Assembly: GCF_018777395.1 (NCBI RefSeq)
Contig: NZ_JAFJYC010000001.1
Coordinates: 1,116,001 to 1,180,000, forward strand
Reading direction: 5' to 3'
From: Candidatus Sodalis endolongispinus
Lineage (GTDB): Bacteria > Pseudomonadota > Gammaproteobacteria > Enterobacterales > Enterobacteriaceae
DNA: 64,000 nt
Shown here: one piece after another, positions 29,222 to 40,060 of the stretch
Layout of the letters: each line of letters begins with the position of its first letter
How positions within the stretch are numbered: position 1 is the first letter of the stretch
The notes under the pieces: generated by a model
The model's database searches: none
The model's input: the letters and a program-made list of their open reading frames with translations, nothing else
Told to the model about the DNA's origin: nothing
Position numbers and translations under genes: made by a program

Positions 29222-30841
29222 ATGGAAAGTGAGAGTATTACCCCGCAACAATGGCTCAGTTATGGAATAACGGGTTGCCGCGAACTGGTGTACAACCCGG
29301 GTTACGATCGGCTGTTTGCAGAAGAAACCGACCCCGCCCTCAGCGGGTTTGAACGCGGTACGCTCATCCAATCTGGCGCCGTGGCGGTCGACACCGGGAT
29401 TTTCACCGGCCGGTCACCATTCGATAAGTATTTGGTACGAGACGATAAAACCCGCGACACCCTGTGGTGGTCCGATCAGGGCAAAGGCGCCAATGACAAT
29501 CATCCCCTTGACCAGCAGACCTGGGATCACCTCAAAAGGCGGGTCGGCCAGCAGCTCAGCGGCAAGCGCCTGTTTGTCATTGATGCTTTCTGCGGCGCCA
29601 ATGAGGACAGCCGGCTGCGGGTGCGTTTTGTGACCGAAGTCGCCTGGCAGGCGCATTTTGTTAAAAACATGTTCATCCGGCCAAGCGATGAAGAACTGCG
29701 CGATTTTGCACCGGATTTCGTGGTGCTTAACGGCGCCAAATGCACCAATCCCGAGTGGCGTGAACAGGGTCTGCATTCGGAAAACTTTGTCGCTTTCAAC
29801 CTGACAGAAGGCATTCAGCTTATCGGGGGGACCTGGTACGGCGGCGAAATGAAAAAGGGGCTGTTCTCGGTAATGAATTACCTGCTGCCGCTTAAAGGAA
29901 TCGCTTCCATGCATTGCTCGGCCAACGTCGGTGTCGATGACGACGTGGCGCTGTTCTTCGGTCTGTCCGGCACCGGCAAAACCACGCTATCGACAGACCC
30001 TCGCCGCCGTCTAATAGGCGATGATGAACACGGGTGGGACGACGACGGCGTCTTCAATTTTGAAGGGGGCTGTTACGCCAAAACGATCCGCCTTTCGCCC
30101 GAGGCGGAGCCGGAGATCTATCAGGCGATACGCCGTAACGCGCTGTTGGAAAATGTGGTGGTGCGGGCGGACGGTAGCGTGGATTACGATAATGGCAGCA
30201 AAACCGAAAACGCCCGCGTGTCGTATCCCATCGATCATATCGATAATATCGTTAAACCGGTGTCGCGCGCCGGACACGCTACGCGCGTCATCTTCCTGAC
30301 GGCGGATGCCTTCGGCGTACTGCCGCCGGTCGCCAGCCTGTCGATGGAACAGGCCCAGTATCATTTTCTGTCCGGCTTTACCGCCAAACTAGCAGGGACA
30401 GAACGGGGTGTGGTGGCGCCGGTACCCACCTTCTCCGCCTGCTTCGGCGCGGCGTTTTTGTCGCTGCACCCTACCAGCTATGCGGATGTTCTGGCCAAAC
30501 GCATGCACACCGCCGGCGCCCGCGCCTATTTGGTCAATACCGGCTGGAACGGCAGCGGCAAACGGATTTCCCTCAAGGATACACGGGCGATTATCAACGC
30601 CATACTGCGCGGCGATATCGACGATGCGCCAACCGCTACCCTGCCGGTTTTCAATCTGTCGATCCCGACCGCGCTGCCGGGCGTGGACAGCGCGATATTC
30701 GATCCGCGCACCACTTATGTCAGCGTCGACGAATGGCGGGCCAAGGCGAACAGCCTGGCCCAGCGCTTCATCGACAATTTCAGTAAGTTCACCGATACGC
30801 CGGCGGGGATGGCGCTGGTGAGTGCGGGTCCGCAGTGCTGA
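29222..30841 (+). CDS. pckA: PckA, ATP-dependent phosphoenolpyruvate carboxykinase
   Basis: Gluconeogenic conversion of oxaloacetate to PEP. Intact, 539 residues (540 in E. coli), with the kinase-1a P-loop [16 protein letters not shown], the HSPANVGVD-type block ([17 protein letters not shown]) and [25 protein letters not shown] precedes the ATG at 29222 by 7 bases. Retention fits a symbiont feeding on amino acids or other gluconeogenic carbon (inference). Confidence 0.97.
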   Translation: MESESITPQQWLSYGITGCRELVYNPGYDRLFAEETDPALSGFERGTLIQSGAVAVDTGIFTGRSPFDKYLVRDDKTRDTLWWSDQGKGANDNHPLDQQTWDHLKRRVGQQLSGKRLFVIDAFCGANEDSRLRVRFVTEVAWQAHFVKNMFIRPSDEELRDFAPDFVVLNGAKCTNPEWREQGLHSENFVAFNLTEGIQLIGGTWYGGEMKKGLFSVMNYLLPLKGIASMHCSANVGVDDDVALFFGLSGTGKTTLSTDPRRRLIGDDEHGWDDDGVFNFEGGCYAKTIRLSPEAEPEIYQAIRRNALLENVVVRADGSVDYDNGSKTENARVSYPIDHIDNIVKPVSRAGHATRVIFLTADAFGVLPPVASLSMEQAQYHFLSGFTAKLAGTERGVVAPVPTFSACFGAAFLSLHPTSYADVLAKRMHTAGARAYLVNTGWNGSGKRISLKDTRAIINAILRGDIDDAPTATLPVFNLSIPTALPGVDSAIFDPRTTYVSVDEWRAKANSLAQRFIDNFSKFTDTPAGMALVSAGPQC

Positions 30842-30903
30842 ACCGGCTGGGACGCGCGTTAGGCGCGGCGTTGCTATCGCACCCGGCACACCTTGGCAGA
30901 CCG

Positions 30904-31083
30904 CCGGCCGGCAGGAGGCCATGTCGTCATTCGTGTGGTGCTTTTACCCACCCGCAGGCGGCCATGCCGTCATTCGTGTGGTGCTTTGACCCACCCGCAG
31001 GCGGCCATGCCGTCATTCGCGTAGTGCTTTGACCCGGCCGGCGGGCGGCCATGCCGTCATTCATGTGGTGCTTTGACCCGGCC
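30904..31083. repeat. Tandem repeat, 43-44-base unit, 4 copies
   Basis: Units begin with GGCCATG at 30917, 30960, 31003 and 31047. The unit core is GGCCATGCCGTCATTCGTGT followed by GGTGCTTTGACCCACCCGCA and a linker. Copies are 85-95 percent alike by eye, making this the best preserved array of the window. It sits between the convergent ends of pckA and envZ; 43 is not a multiple of three, and no gene is encoded. Confidence 0.85.
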
Positions 31084-31120
31084 GCTGGCTGGGAGGCGGC
31101 GCACTGTGCCTGGCCGCCGC

Positions 31121-32141
<1,021 letters not shown>

Positions 32142-32145
<4 letters not shown>

Positions 32146-32860
32146 GCTTTACTGCCGTCCGGTACAAAGACATAGCTTATACCCCATACGGTCTGAATAT
32201 AGCGCGGATGGGCGGGATCTTCTTCCACCATGCGCCGCAAACGCGAAATCTGCACATCGATGGAGCGCTCCATGGCGCTATACTCCCGGCCGCGCGCCAG
32301 ATTCATCAGTTTATCACGGGACAACGGCTCCCGTGGGTGGCTGACCAACGCTTTGAGCACCGCAAATTCACCGCTGGCCAGCGGCATCGGCTCATCTTCG
32401 CGGAACATCTCACGAGTGCCGAGATTAAGCTTGAACTTGCCAAAGGCGATGATAGCCTCTTCCTGCGACGGCGCTCCCGGCAGCTCGTTAGCCGGCCGGC
32501 GCAGTATCGCGCGGATACGCGCCAGCAGTTCACGGGGGTTGAACGGTTTGGGAATATAGTCATCGGCGCCGATTTCCAGGCCAACGATACGATCCACCTC
32601 CTCCCCCTTGGCGGTGACCATAATGATCGGCATCTGGTTGCTTTGGCTGCGCAGCCGGCGGCAAATAGACAGCCCATCTCTCCCGGCAGCATCAGATCCA
32701 GCACCATCAGATGGAAGGATTCGCGCGTCAGCAAGCGGTCCATCTGTTCGGCGTTGGCGACGCTGCGTACCTGAAAGCCTTGCTCGGTCAAATAACGCTC
32801 AAGGAGCGCCCGCAGGCGCATATCGTCATCCACAACCAGGATTTTGTAATTCTCTTGCAT
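32142..32860 (-). pseudogene. ompR: ompR, response regulator, one-base deletion in the receiver domain
   Basis: OmpR is the porin and osmotic-response regulator. ATG 32860 begins MQENYKILVVDDDMRLRALL, identical in long stretches to E. coli. After LMLPGE (residue about 61) one base is missing near 32677-32683 (GAGAT where GAGGAT is expected), and the remainder, MPIIMVTAKGEEVDRIVGLE through the winged-helix DNA-binding domain to FVPDGSKA, is in the next frame. The span, 719 bases, is exactly one short of the 720 needed for 239 residues plus stop. No other lesion is visible, so inactivation looks recent. Confidence 0.92.
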
Positions 32861-33084
32861 TATCTCTCTCCCAAAGGCGAAACGCCCGTAAAGGATATTG
32901 TTCAAAAACAGGTGGATCACTGACAGCGAATTCAGGTGACCATTCTAAGCGAAATTGTTACAAAGCATATGAAGATGCTTAGTTATCAACACTTTCCGCG
33001 CGAGATCGACCTGATAGTAACATCTGTCGTGCCGCTGCGAATAATAATTAACGGCCACGACAGTCCTCCACCGCCCCGCACACG

Positions 33085-33558
33085 TCATTCGTGATAAGAG
33101 ATGTCAGTGATATACCACGTGCGACGCCCGCCGTGGGTCACCACCTCCGCCTCATCGTCCACCGCCTTTTTGATCATGGCGCGCGCCATGGGCGAATCGA
33201 TGGAGATATAGTCCTTATGTTTATAAATTTCATCGGGACCGGCGATACGAAAGCGTTTGGTTTCCCCTTCCGGGTTCTCTACTTCCACCCAGGCGCCAAA
33301 AAAGACTCTCCCCACCTGCTGCGGGGAATAATTCACCACCCGCGCCTCTTTCAGCACGCGGCGCAGGTAACGCACCCGCTGGTCAATTTCGCGCAGAATT
33401 TTCTTATTGTAATGATAATCCGCATTTTCACTGCGATCGCCCAGACTGGCGGCCCAGGCCACCTTCTCGGTAATCTCCGGTCGGTAGCGTTTCCACAGAT
33501 GGTCCAGCTCATCTTGTAATTCCTGATAGCCCTGGCGGGTAATAAGGTTGGTTTTCAT
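33085..33558 (-). CDS. greB: GreB, transcript cleavage factor
   Basis: Rescues backtracked RNA polymerase. ATG 33558 (MKTNLITRQGYQELQDELDH) gives 157 residues (158 in E. coli). The N-terminal coiled coil with the acidic tip (ASLGDRSENADYHYNKK) and the C-terminal FKBP-like domain (DYISIDSPMARAMIKK) are complete. It is transcribed away from tex, whereas in E. coli greB and tex (yhgF) run the same way, as far as I recall. Confidence 0.95.
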   Translation of the reverse strand: MKTNLITRQGYQELQDELDHLWKRYRPEITEKVAWAASLGDRSENADYHYNKKILREIDQRVRYLRRVLKEARVVNYSPQQVGRVFFGAWVEVENPEGETKRFRIAGPDEIYKHKDYISIDSPMARAMIKKAVDDEAEVVTHGGRRTWYITDISYHE

Positions 33559-33709
33559 CGTCACCTGTCATCACACACTTTCGCCCATAACGGCAATATA
33601 CCATAGCAGCGGCGGGGGTGAATGGACGCGGGCGGCTGGCATTTTGCCGCCGCAAACCGTATAACTGTGCAGGACCAAGCAATCCTTATGACAAGATGAA
33701 CGTTAACGC

Positions 33710-36053
33710 ATGAATAGAGAGTCATTGAACCATCTTATCGCCAGCGAGCTAAAAGCCCGGGCGGACCAGGTGGACGCCGCGGTGCGGCTCCTGGACGAAG
33801 GCAACACCGTGCCATTTATCGCCCGCTATCGCAAAGAAGTCGCCGGCGGGCTGGACGACACGCAGCTGCGCACGCTGGAAACGCGTCTGGGTTATTTGCG
33901 CGAGCTGGATGAACGGCGCCAAAGCATTCTGAAATCCATCGACGAACAGGGAAAGCTTACCGAGGCGCTGGCGTCGGCTATTCAGGCGACCTTAAGCAAG
34001 ACCGAGCTGGAAGATCTCTACCTGCCCTATAAACCCAAACGCCGTACCCGCTGCCAGATAGCCATCGAGGCGGGGCTGGCGCCGCTAGCCGACCGGCTTT
34101 GGCAGGATTCGTCTACCGACCCCGATACCGCGGCGGCCGGATTCGTCAACCCTGATGCCGGCGTGGCCGACGCCAAAGCGGCCCTTGACGGCGCACGCTA
34201 TATCCTGATGGAGCGCTTTGCTGAAGATGCCGCGCTGCTGGCGAAAATCCGCGCTTATCTGTGGAAAAATGCTCATCTGGTGGCGCGGGTGGTTGCCCGG
34301 TAAAGAGGTAGAAGGCGCCAAATTCCGCGACTACTTCGATCATCACGAACCGCTGTCTCAAGTCCCCTCGCACCGTGCGCTGGCCATGTTGCGCGGACGC
34401 AACGAGGGTGTGTTACAGCTGTCGCTGAACGCCGATCCGCACGTCGACGAGCCGCCACGTGCCAGCTACTGCGAGCAGGTGATCGCCGATCATTCGCAGG
34501 TGCGCTTCAATCAGGCGCCTGCCGATAGCTGGCGTAAAACGGTGATCAGTTGGACCTGGCGCATCAAAATTCTGATGCATCTGGAAACCGAACTGATGGG
34601 CAGCATGCGTGAAAAGGCCGAGGAAGAAGCAATACAGGTCTTCGCCCGCAACATGCATGATTTACTGATGGCGGCGCAGGCGGGACTGCGCGCTACCATG
34701 GGCCTGGATCCGGGGCTGCGCACCGGCGTCAAGGTCGCGGTGGTGGACGCCACCGGTAAGCTGGTCGCGACGGATACCCTTTACCCCCACACCGGCCAGA
34801 CCGACAGAGCCGCGGCGGCGGTCGCAGCGCTGTGTCTGAAACATAATGTAGAACTGGTCGCCATCGGCAACGGCACCGCGTCGCGGGAAACCGAACGGTT
34901 TTATGCCGAAGTTCAGAAGCGTTATCCCGATGTGAAAGGGCAAAAAGTCATCGTCAGCGAGGCCGGCGCGTCGGTGTATTCCGCCTCGGAGCTGGCGGCG
35001 CTGGAATTTCCCGATTTGGACGTCTCGCTGCGTGGGGCGGTTTCCATCGCCCGCCGACTGCAGGATCCGCTGGCTGAGCTGGTCAAAATCGATCCGAAAT
35101 CCATCGGCGTGGGTCAATATCAGCACGATGTCAGCCAAGGCCTGCTGGCGAAAAAGCTGGACACGGTGGTCGAGGACTGCGTCAACGCCGTCGGCGTTGA
35201 TTTGAATACCGCCTCGGTGCCGCTGCTGATTCGCGTCGCCGGCCTGACGCGCATGATGGCGCAAAACATCGTCAGTTGGCGTGATGAACACGGCCGTTTC
35301 CGCGATCGTCAACAGTTGCTGAAAGTTCCCCGCCTGGGCCAGAAGGCGTTTGAACAATGCGCCGGCTTCCTACGCATTAACCACGGCAACAATCCGCTCG
35401 ACGCCTCTACCGTACATCCAGAAAGTTATCCGGTGGTGGAGCGGATTTTACAGGCCACGGAGAAAACACTCAGCGATCTGATGGGCGACCCCGCGACGCT
35501 ACGCGGTTTGAGCCCGCCCCGCTTCACCGATGAGCGCGTCGGGTTACCCACCGTTACCGACATTATCAAAGAGCTGGAGAAACCGGGGCGCGACCCGTGG
35601 CCGGAGTTCAAGACCGCCACGTTTGCCGACGGCGTGGAAACGCTGCAGGACTTGCCCCAGGGCATGGTGCTGGAAGGCACGGTGACCAATGTGACCAATT
35701 TCGGCGCCTTTGTGGATATTGGCGTGCATCAGGACGGCCTGGTGCACATCTCCTCGTTGTCCGATCGGTTTATCGACGATCCGCACAAGGTGGTGAAAGA
35801 CGGCGATATTGTCAAAGTGAAGGTCATGGACGTCGATATCGCGCGCAAGCGCATCGCCTTGTCCATGCGGCTCGATGAGCGGCCAGTGGAGGCGCCGGCG
35901 AGCCGGGATACGGCTGACCGCCGACGGGATAGCGGCGCAACGGCGGCCCGCCCCACCGCGCGCAGCGGCGGTCGTCAATCTGGAGGCCCTGCCGCAGGCG
36001 GCAATAGCGCAATGGGCGACGCGCTGGCGGCCGCCCTCGGCAAACGGCGCTAA
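33710..36053 (+). pseudogene. tex: tex (yhgF), RNA-binding transcription accessory protein, single frameshift
   Basis: Tex is a conserved S1-domain protein affecting transcription and RNA fate. ATG 33710 begins [20 protein letters not shown] and is intact to VVA at about residue 194. One extra C in TTGCCCGG (about 34294-34298) creates TAA at 34301; deleting it restores [20 protein letters not shown]. The remainder is open to 36053 and carries the YqgF-like domain ([20 protein letters not shown]), HhH region ([20 protein letters not shown]) and the C-terminal S1 domain ([20 protein letters not shown]). Span 3n+1 agrees with a one-base insertion; the single lesion suggests recent inactivation. 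Confidence 0.9.
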
Positions 36054-36811
36054 CACGCCGAATAACGGGAACGGGCCGGTGGAATACGCCGGCAGCGAAA
36101 GCAGGACGGCGCGGTGAGAAGGCGGAAAACAGACCGACGCGATGAGCACGGTGAAAGCAGGCCGCGCGATGAGCACGGCGAAAGATGGCCGGCATCCTTG
36201 TCGCCTTCAACGGCGCCGCCTGGCGTTCCCTGTCCCTTACTGATCAGATCGCGGTCACTCGGCGTTCCTCGGGGGAGCGCCTCCATTGCGGCTACGGTAA
36301 ATCTGCCGGGGAATGGTGGATAAATAAATAACCATTTAAACTATTTTATATTAATCGATATCCCCAGCATTCGTTAATTACATACTATTTTAATAATTAA
36401 CATAATATTTTCATTAGAGCATTTTCGACGCTTATTTAATATTTATAGCCTAAAAGCACAGGGGTAGTTTCATTTTATCACCGTGGGGCAATGCAAAATA
36501 AAATAACCGCCCCCCATGTTAAAAAACGATATCACCACGTCACCGTCAAACTATAAACATATTAAATACAATAAGTTATACTGACAACCGAAGACTATGT
36601 TTTTTCATGCGCCATTAAAAAAGAATTTGGTTGATGATTTGTTTTATTTAGCTCGGGTGATAAGATGTTAAAATTATTGTTATTGATAACTATTACTTTT
36701 ACCATTTGCATTAATTAAATCGTGCCAGCCCGACCCGACAAGCGGTACTTGCCGGGTATCGCGGCTATTGCCGTTTCCACCGCGCTTACGGTCACCATCA
36801 AGAAGGTCACT
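36054..36811. other. Long spacer tex/feoA with an AT-rich core (about 36320-36720)
   Basis: Gene-free 760 bases. The first part is GC-rich with short repeated phrases (GATGAGCACGG twice near 36139-36179). From about 36320 composition changes abruptly to very AT-rich, with many TTAAT/ATTAA runs. Most of this probably is the feo upstream region. A 17-residue hydrophobic open frame at 36665-36718 and an FNR-like site at 36683-36696 are listed separately. Confidence 0.45.
36683..36696 (+). promoter_or_regulatory. Possible FNR half-conserved site upstream of feoA
   Basis: TTGATAACTATTAC matches the FNR consensus TTGAT-N4-ATCAA at 8 of 10 positions. feoABC is FNR-activated in E. coli (established). 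The position, about 120 bases before feoA, is plausible, but in such AT-rich DNA chance matches are common. Confidence 0.3.
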
Positions 36812-37038
36812 ATGCAACTGCAATTGCAGCATTATTATAAAATTACCGGCTACGCCGCAGAGACCACCACGCCTTTCGGCAGAAAATGCTGTCGCTCGGC
36901 ATGTTGCCCGGTAGCTCGTTCCAAGTGGTGCGCGTCGCGCCGCTGGGGGATCCAGTGCAGATAGAGGTACGGCGGGTACAGCTGGTACTGCGAAAAAAAG
37001 ATCTGTCACTGCTGCCGTTGAGCCGCACCGGCTATTGA
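36812..37038 (+). pseudogene. feoA: feoA, ferrous-iron transport accessory protein, frameshifted
   Basis: FeoA is a small SH3-like protein needed for FeoB function. ATG 36812 begins [18 protein letters not shown]; near 36865-36875 one base is missing and the rest, [27 protein letters not shown] to [10 protein letters not shown], continues in the next frame to TGA 37038. The span is 227 bases, one short of 76 codons; E. coli FeoA has 75 residues. Confidence 0.85.
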
Positions 37039-37111
37039 TCCTACCTGCTCCCTTCGCACCGCGCGATCGGAGCAATCAGTTTATATTTGTCATTGCTTAC
37101 AGGTTTCATTC

Positions 37112-39415
37112 ATGATCACTACACGCACTGTGGCCTTGATCGGTAATCCCAACGCCGGCAAAACGACCCTCTTCAACCAGTTGACCGGCGCCCGCCAGCG
37201 GGTCGGTAACTGGGCCGGCGTCACGGTGGAACGCAAAGAAGGTTTTTTCACCACCCCCGCACAGCGCATTACGCTCGTCGATCTGCCAGGCGCCTACTCC
37301 CTGACGACACTGTCGCAGCAAAGCTCGCTGGTCGAGCAAATCGCCTGTCGCTATATCCTCGAACGGCAGGCCGATGTACTTATCAACGTGGTCGATGCCG
37401 CCAACCTGGAGCGGAATCTCTACCTGACGTTACAGCTGTTGGAACTGGGTATTCCCTGCATTGTGGCGCTAAATATGCTGGATATCGCCCGCAGCCAGGG
37501 CATTACCATCGATATCCCGGCGCTGGAACGGCGACTTGGCTGCCCGGTGATCCCCCTGGTGTCCACCCGCGCCGAAGGCATCGAAGCGTTAAAAGCGGGG
37601 CTCGACGGCCCGTTACCGGTTGCGTCGTCCCTGACGGTTGACTAACCGCCCGACATTCGCCAGGCGGTAGAGCGGCTGCATCCGTTTACTCCCGGCCACT
37701 ATGCGCCGCGGCAGCGGCGCTGGCTGGCGCTGCACATGCTGGAAGGGGACATTCACAGCCGCGATCTATTGACCTCGCCCCAGCGGCTGGAAAGCCTGCG
37801 CGCGGGCCTGCAGCAGGATGCGGCGTTGTTAATTGCCGATGCCCGCTATGCCACTATCATCGCCCTCTGTCAGGCCGTGAGTAACGGCCATTTGACGCCG
37901 GCCAACCGCCTCACCACGCGGCTCGACGCCCTGCTGCTCAACCGCTGGCTAGGTGTGCCGCTGTTCTTTATGGTGATGTATCTGATGTTCATCCTCGCCA
38001 TTAACCTCGGCGGCGCCCTGCAGCCGCTGTTCGAGGGGGGATCCGCCGCGCTGTTCATCGATGGCACCAAGTGGCTCGGCTATCAGTTGCATGCGCCGCA
38101 ATGGCTGACGCTGCTGCTGGCCCAGGGCGTAGGCGGCGGGATCAACACCCTACTGCCGCTGATTCCGCAAATCGGCATTATGTATTTGTGTCTGTCGTTT
38201 CTGGAAGATTCCGGCTATATGGCGCGCGCCGCGTTCGTTATCGACCGGTTGATGCAATCCCTCGGTCTGCCGGGCAAATCGTTTGTCCCGCTGATCGTCG
38301 GTTTCGGCTGCAATGTGCCGTCGGTCATGGGCGCGCGCGCACTTAACTTAACGCGCCGCGCGAGCGGCTGATGACCATCATGATGGCGCCCTTTATGTCC
38401 TGCGGCGCACGGCTGGCGATTTTCGCCGTCTTTGCCGCCACTTTTTTCGGCCAGCATGGCGCGACCCTGGTGTTCTCGCTATATGTGCTGGGGATCGTGG
38501 TTGCGATCCTGACCGGCCTGATGCTGAAATATGCGCGGTGAAGCCATTCCCTTCATCATGGAGCTACCGGTGTATCACGTGCCGCATATCAAAAGCCTGC
38601 TGTTGCAAACCTGGCAGCGGCTGAAGGGCTTCGTACTTCGGGCCGGCAAAGTGATTATCCTCGCCAGCATGCTGATTGGCGCCCTTAACAGCTTCACCCT
38701 GCACGGCGAAGCGGCGGACAGTGTTAATCATTCGGCGCTGGCGGCGGTGAGCAAGACGCTGACCCCTCTGCTTAAACCGATGGGCGTCCATGAGGATAAC
38801 TAGCAGGCCACGGTCGGTCTTATCAGCGGCGCGATGGCAAAAGAGGTAGTGGTGGGGACGCTGAACACGCTCTATACCGCCGAACAGATCACCCGCACCC
38901 GGTTCGAGCCGGCGTCGTTCAATCTGCTGGATGAATTGTCCGGCGCGATGACAGAAACCTGGCAGGATCTGCGGGCTGTCATCAGTTTCAGCGTCCTCTC
39001 CAACCCGATCGAAGCCAGCAAGGGCGACGGCGAGATGAGCGGTGGCGCCATGGGCATGATGAGCAGCAAATTCGGCAGCGCCATCGCCGCCTATAGCTAT
39101 TTGATCTTTGTCCTGTCGTATGTGCCCTGTATTTCGGTCCTGGGCGCCATCACCCGCGAAAGCAGCAGCGGCTGGATGCTGCTGTCCGCCCTGTGGGGCG
39201 TCAATGTGGCCTATTCTCTGGCAACGCTGTTTTACCAGACGGCCACCTTTGTGCATCATCCGCTGTACATCGCGATGACGATAGCAACCGTAATCATCGT
39301 CAACGGCCTGCTGATCGCCTGTCTTTACCGCTGTCGGGATCGTTTCCAGCCGGGGCTTAACGCGTCAGAGTCCACGCCCTGTTGCCAGCCTGCCGGCGGC
39401 GAAAGTTGTCACTAA
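37112..39415 (+). pseudogene. feoB: feoB, ferrous iron transporter with G-protein domain, multiply broken
   Basis: FeoB imports Fe(II). ATG 37112 begins the G domain with the P-loop ALIGNPNAGKTTLFNQLTG, G3 DLPG and G4 ALNMLD. TAA at 37643-37645 interrupts the linker in frame. The membrane part runs from about 37646 (RWLALHMLEGDIHSRDLLTS ... GFGCNVPSVMGARAL) to a frameshift near 38350; RLMTIMMAPFMSCGARLAIF is in another frame; a small deletion near 38529 restores the first frame at RGEAIPFIMELPVYHVPHIK. TAG at 38801-38803 replaces the Trp of GVHEDNW. The C-terminus (GAMAKEVVVGTLNTLYTAEQ to CCQPAGGESCH) is intact. At least four lesions. Confidence 0.93.
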
Positions 39416-39424
39416 TGAGGCACG

Positions 39425-39628
39425 GTGTCTGGACTAATGCAGTTGCGCGACGCGCTCGAATTGATGGGTCAGGCGGATGCCCGCGCCCTGGGCCTGCGGC
39501 TGCAGCTGCCCCAGGCAATGGCCGCGGAGATGCTGGAACGGTTGGAGATGATGGGCCAGGTGGAGCGGGTTGCCGGCGACGATACCGCCGCCGGCGCCTG
39601 CCGCACTTGCGATCGCAGCGATGGCTGA
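39425..39628 (+). CDS. feoC: FeoC-like protein, possibly C-terminally altered
   Basis: Small winged-helix protein encoded after feoB. GTG 39425 gives 67 residues, MSGLMQLRDALELMGQADAR onward, matching the HTH of FeoC ([20 protein letters not shown] in E. coli). The end reads CRTCDRSDG, so only two of the usual Fe-S cysteines are present and the Trp-rich tail is absent; the 78-residue E. coli protein is longer. A small frameshift near the end is possible. Probably without role, given the broken feoA and feoB. Confidence 0.6.
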   Translation: MSGLMQLRDALELMGQADARALGLRLQLPQAMAAEMLERLEMMGQVERVAGDDTAAGACRTCDRSDG

Positions 39629-39680
39629 CGGCTACCCGGTTACCCGTTGCGCTCGACGGCAGCGGCGGGCAAATAAAAGC

Positions 39681-39800
39681 GAGGCTACGGTCATCTGCTA
39701 CCGTACCGGCGACCAAGGGCCAGTCTATGGTCATCCCCGACCGTACCGGCGACCAAGGGCCAGGCTACGGCCATCCCCGACCGTACCGGCGACCACTGTC
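39681..39800. repeat. Tandem repeat, 40-base unit, about 3 copies
   Basis: The unit GACCAAGGGCCAGGCTACGG followed by CCATCCCCGACCGTACCGGC starts at 39711 and 39751, with a partial preceding copy from 39681 and a partial following copy from 39791. Adjacent copies differ at only 3-4 positions. It is in the gene-free spacer between feoC and the phosphorylase. Confidence 0.8.
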
Positions 39801-40060
39801 GGCGGCATTGTCGCCGGTGGCGCTGGTATCGGTGCGCCGATACAGGATGTCGTAATAAAAAGGCGGTTTCCGGCGCATTCTTAGCGCCGGCACTAAGCCA
39901 TTCTAATAACAACGTTTATCCCCGACTCCACCCCTTTTGATTAGCGCACGTCTGATCAATCTCCTTGGCGATTTCGCCACCAGTAGCTAAAGTGACAACT
40001 AGGTGTCATTGCCACATTTATGCTGTGTCAGAACGTTCGTCACATCAACAAGGTGCCATG
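39801..40060. other. Spacer upstream of the GH13 phosphorylase gene
   Basis: The gene-free stretch 39629-40060 consists of the 40-base repeat and then unique sequence carrying the palindromic operator candidate at 39993-40008. In E. coli yhgA follows feoC; no trace of it is seen here. Confidence 0.4.
39993..40008. promoter_or_regulatory. Palindromic operator candidate before the phosphorylase gene
   Basis: TGACAACTAGGTGTCA is a 16-base palindrome with one mismatched pair (arms TGACAACT and AGGTGTCA), centred about 60 bases before the start codon. Its size fits a LacI- or GntR-type operator. No regulator gene is adjacent, so the assignment is by form only. Confidence 0.4.

Noticed and set aside
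30842-31032. A plus-strand repeat protein encoded by the 43-base array
   Set aside because: A 43-base unit changes frame at each copy; the apparent protein repeat is an artefact and lacks a start signal.
36690-36710. Fur box upstream of feoA
   Set aside because: The TTATTGATAACTATTA stretch matches the 19-base Fur consensus at only about half of the positions, which is not better than expected in AT-rich DNA.
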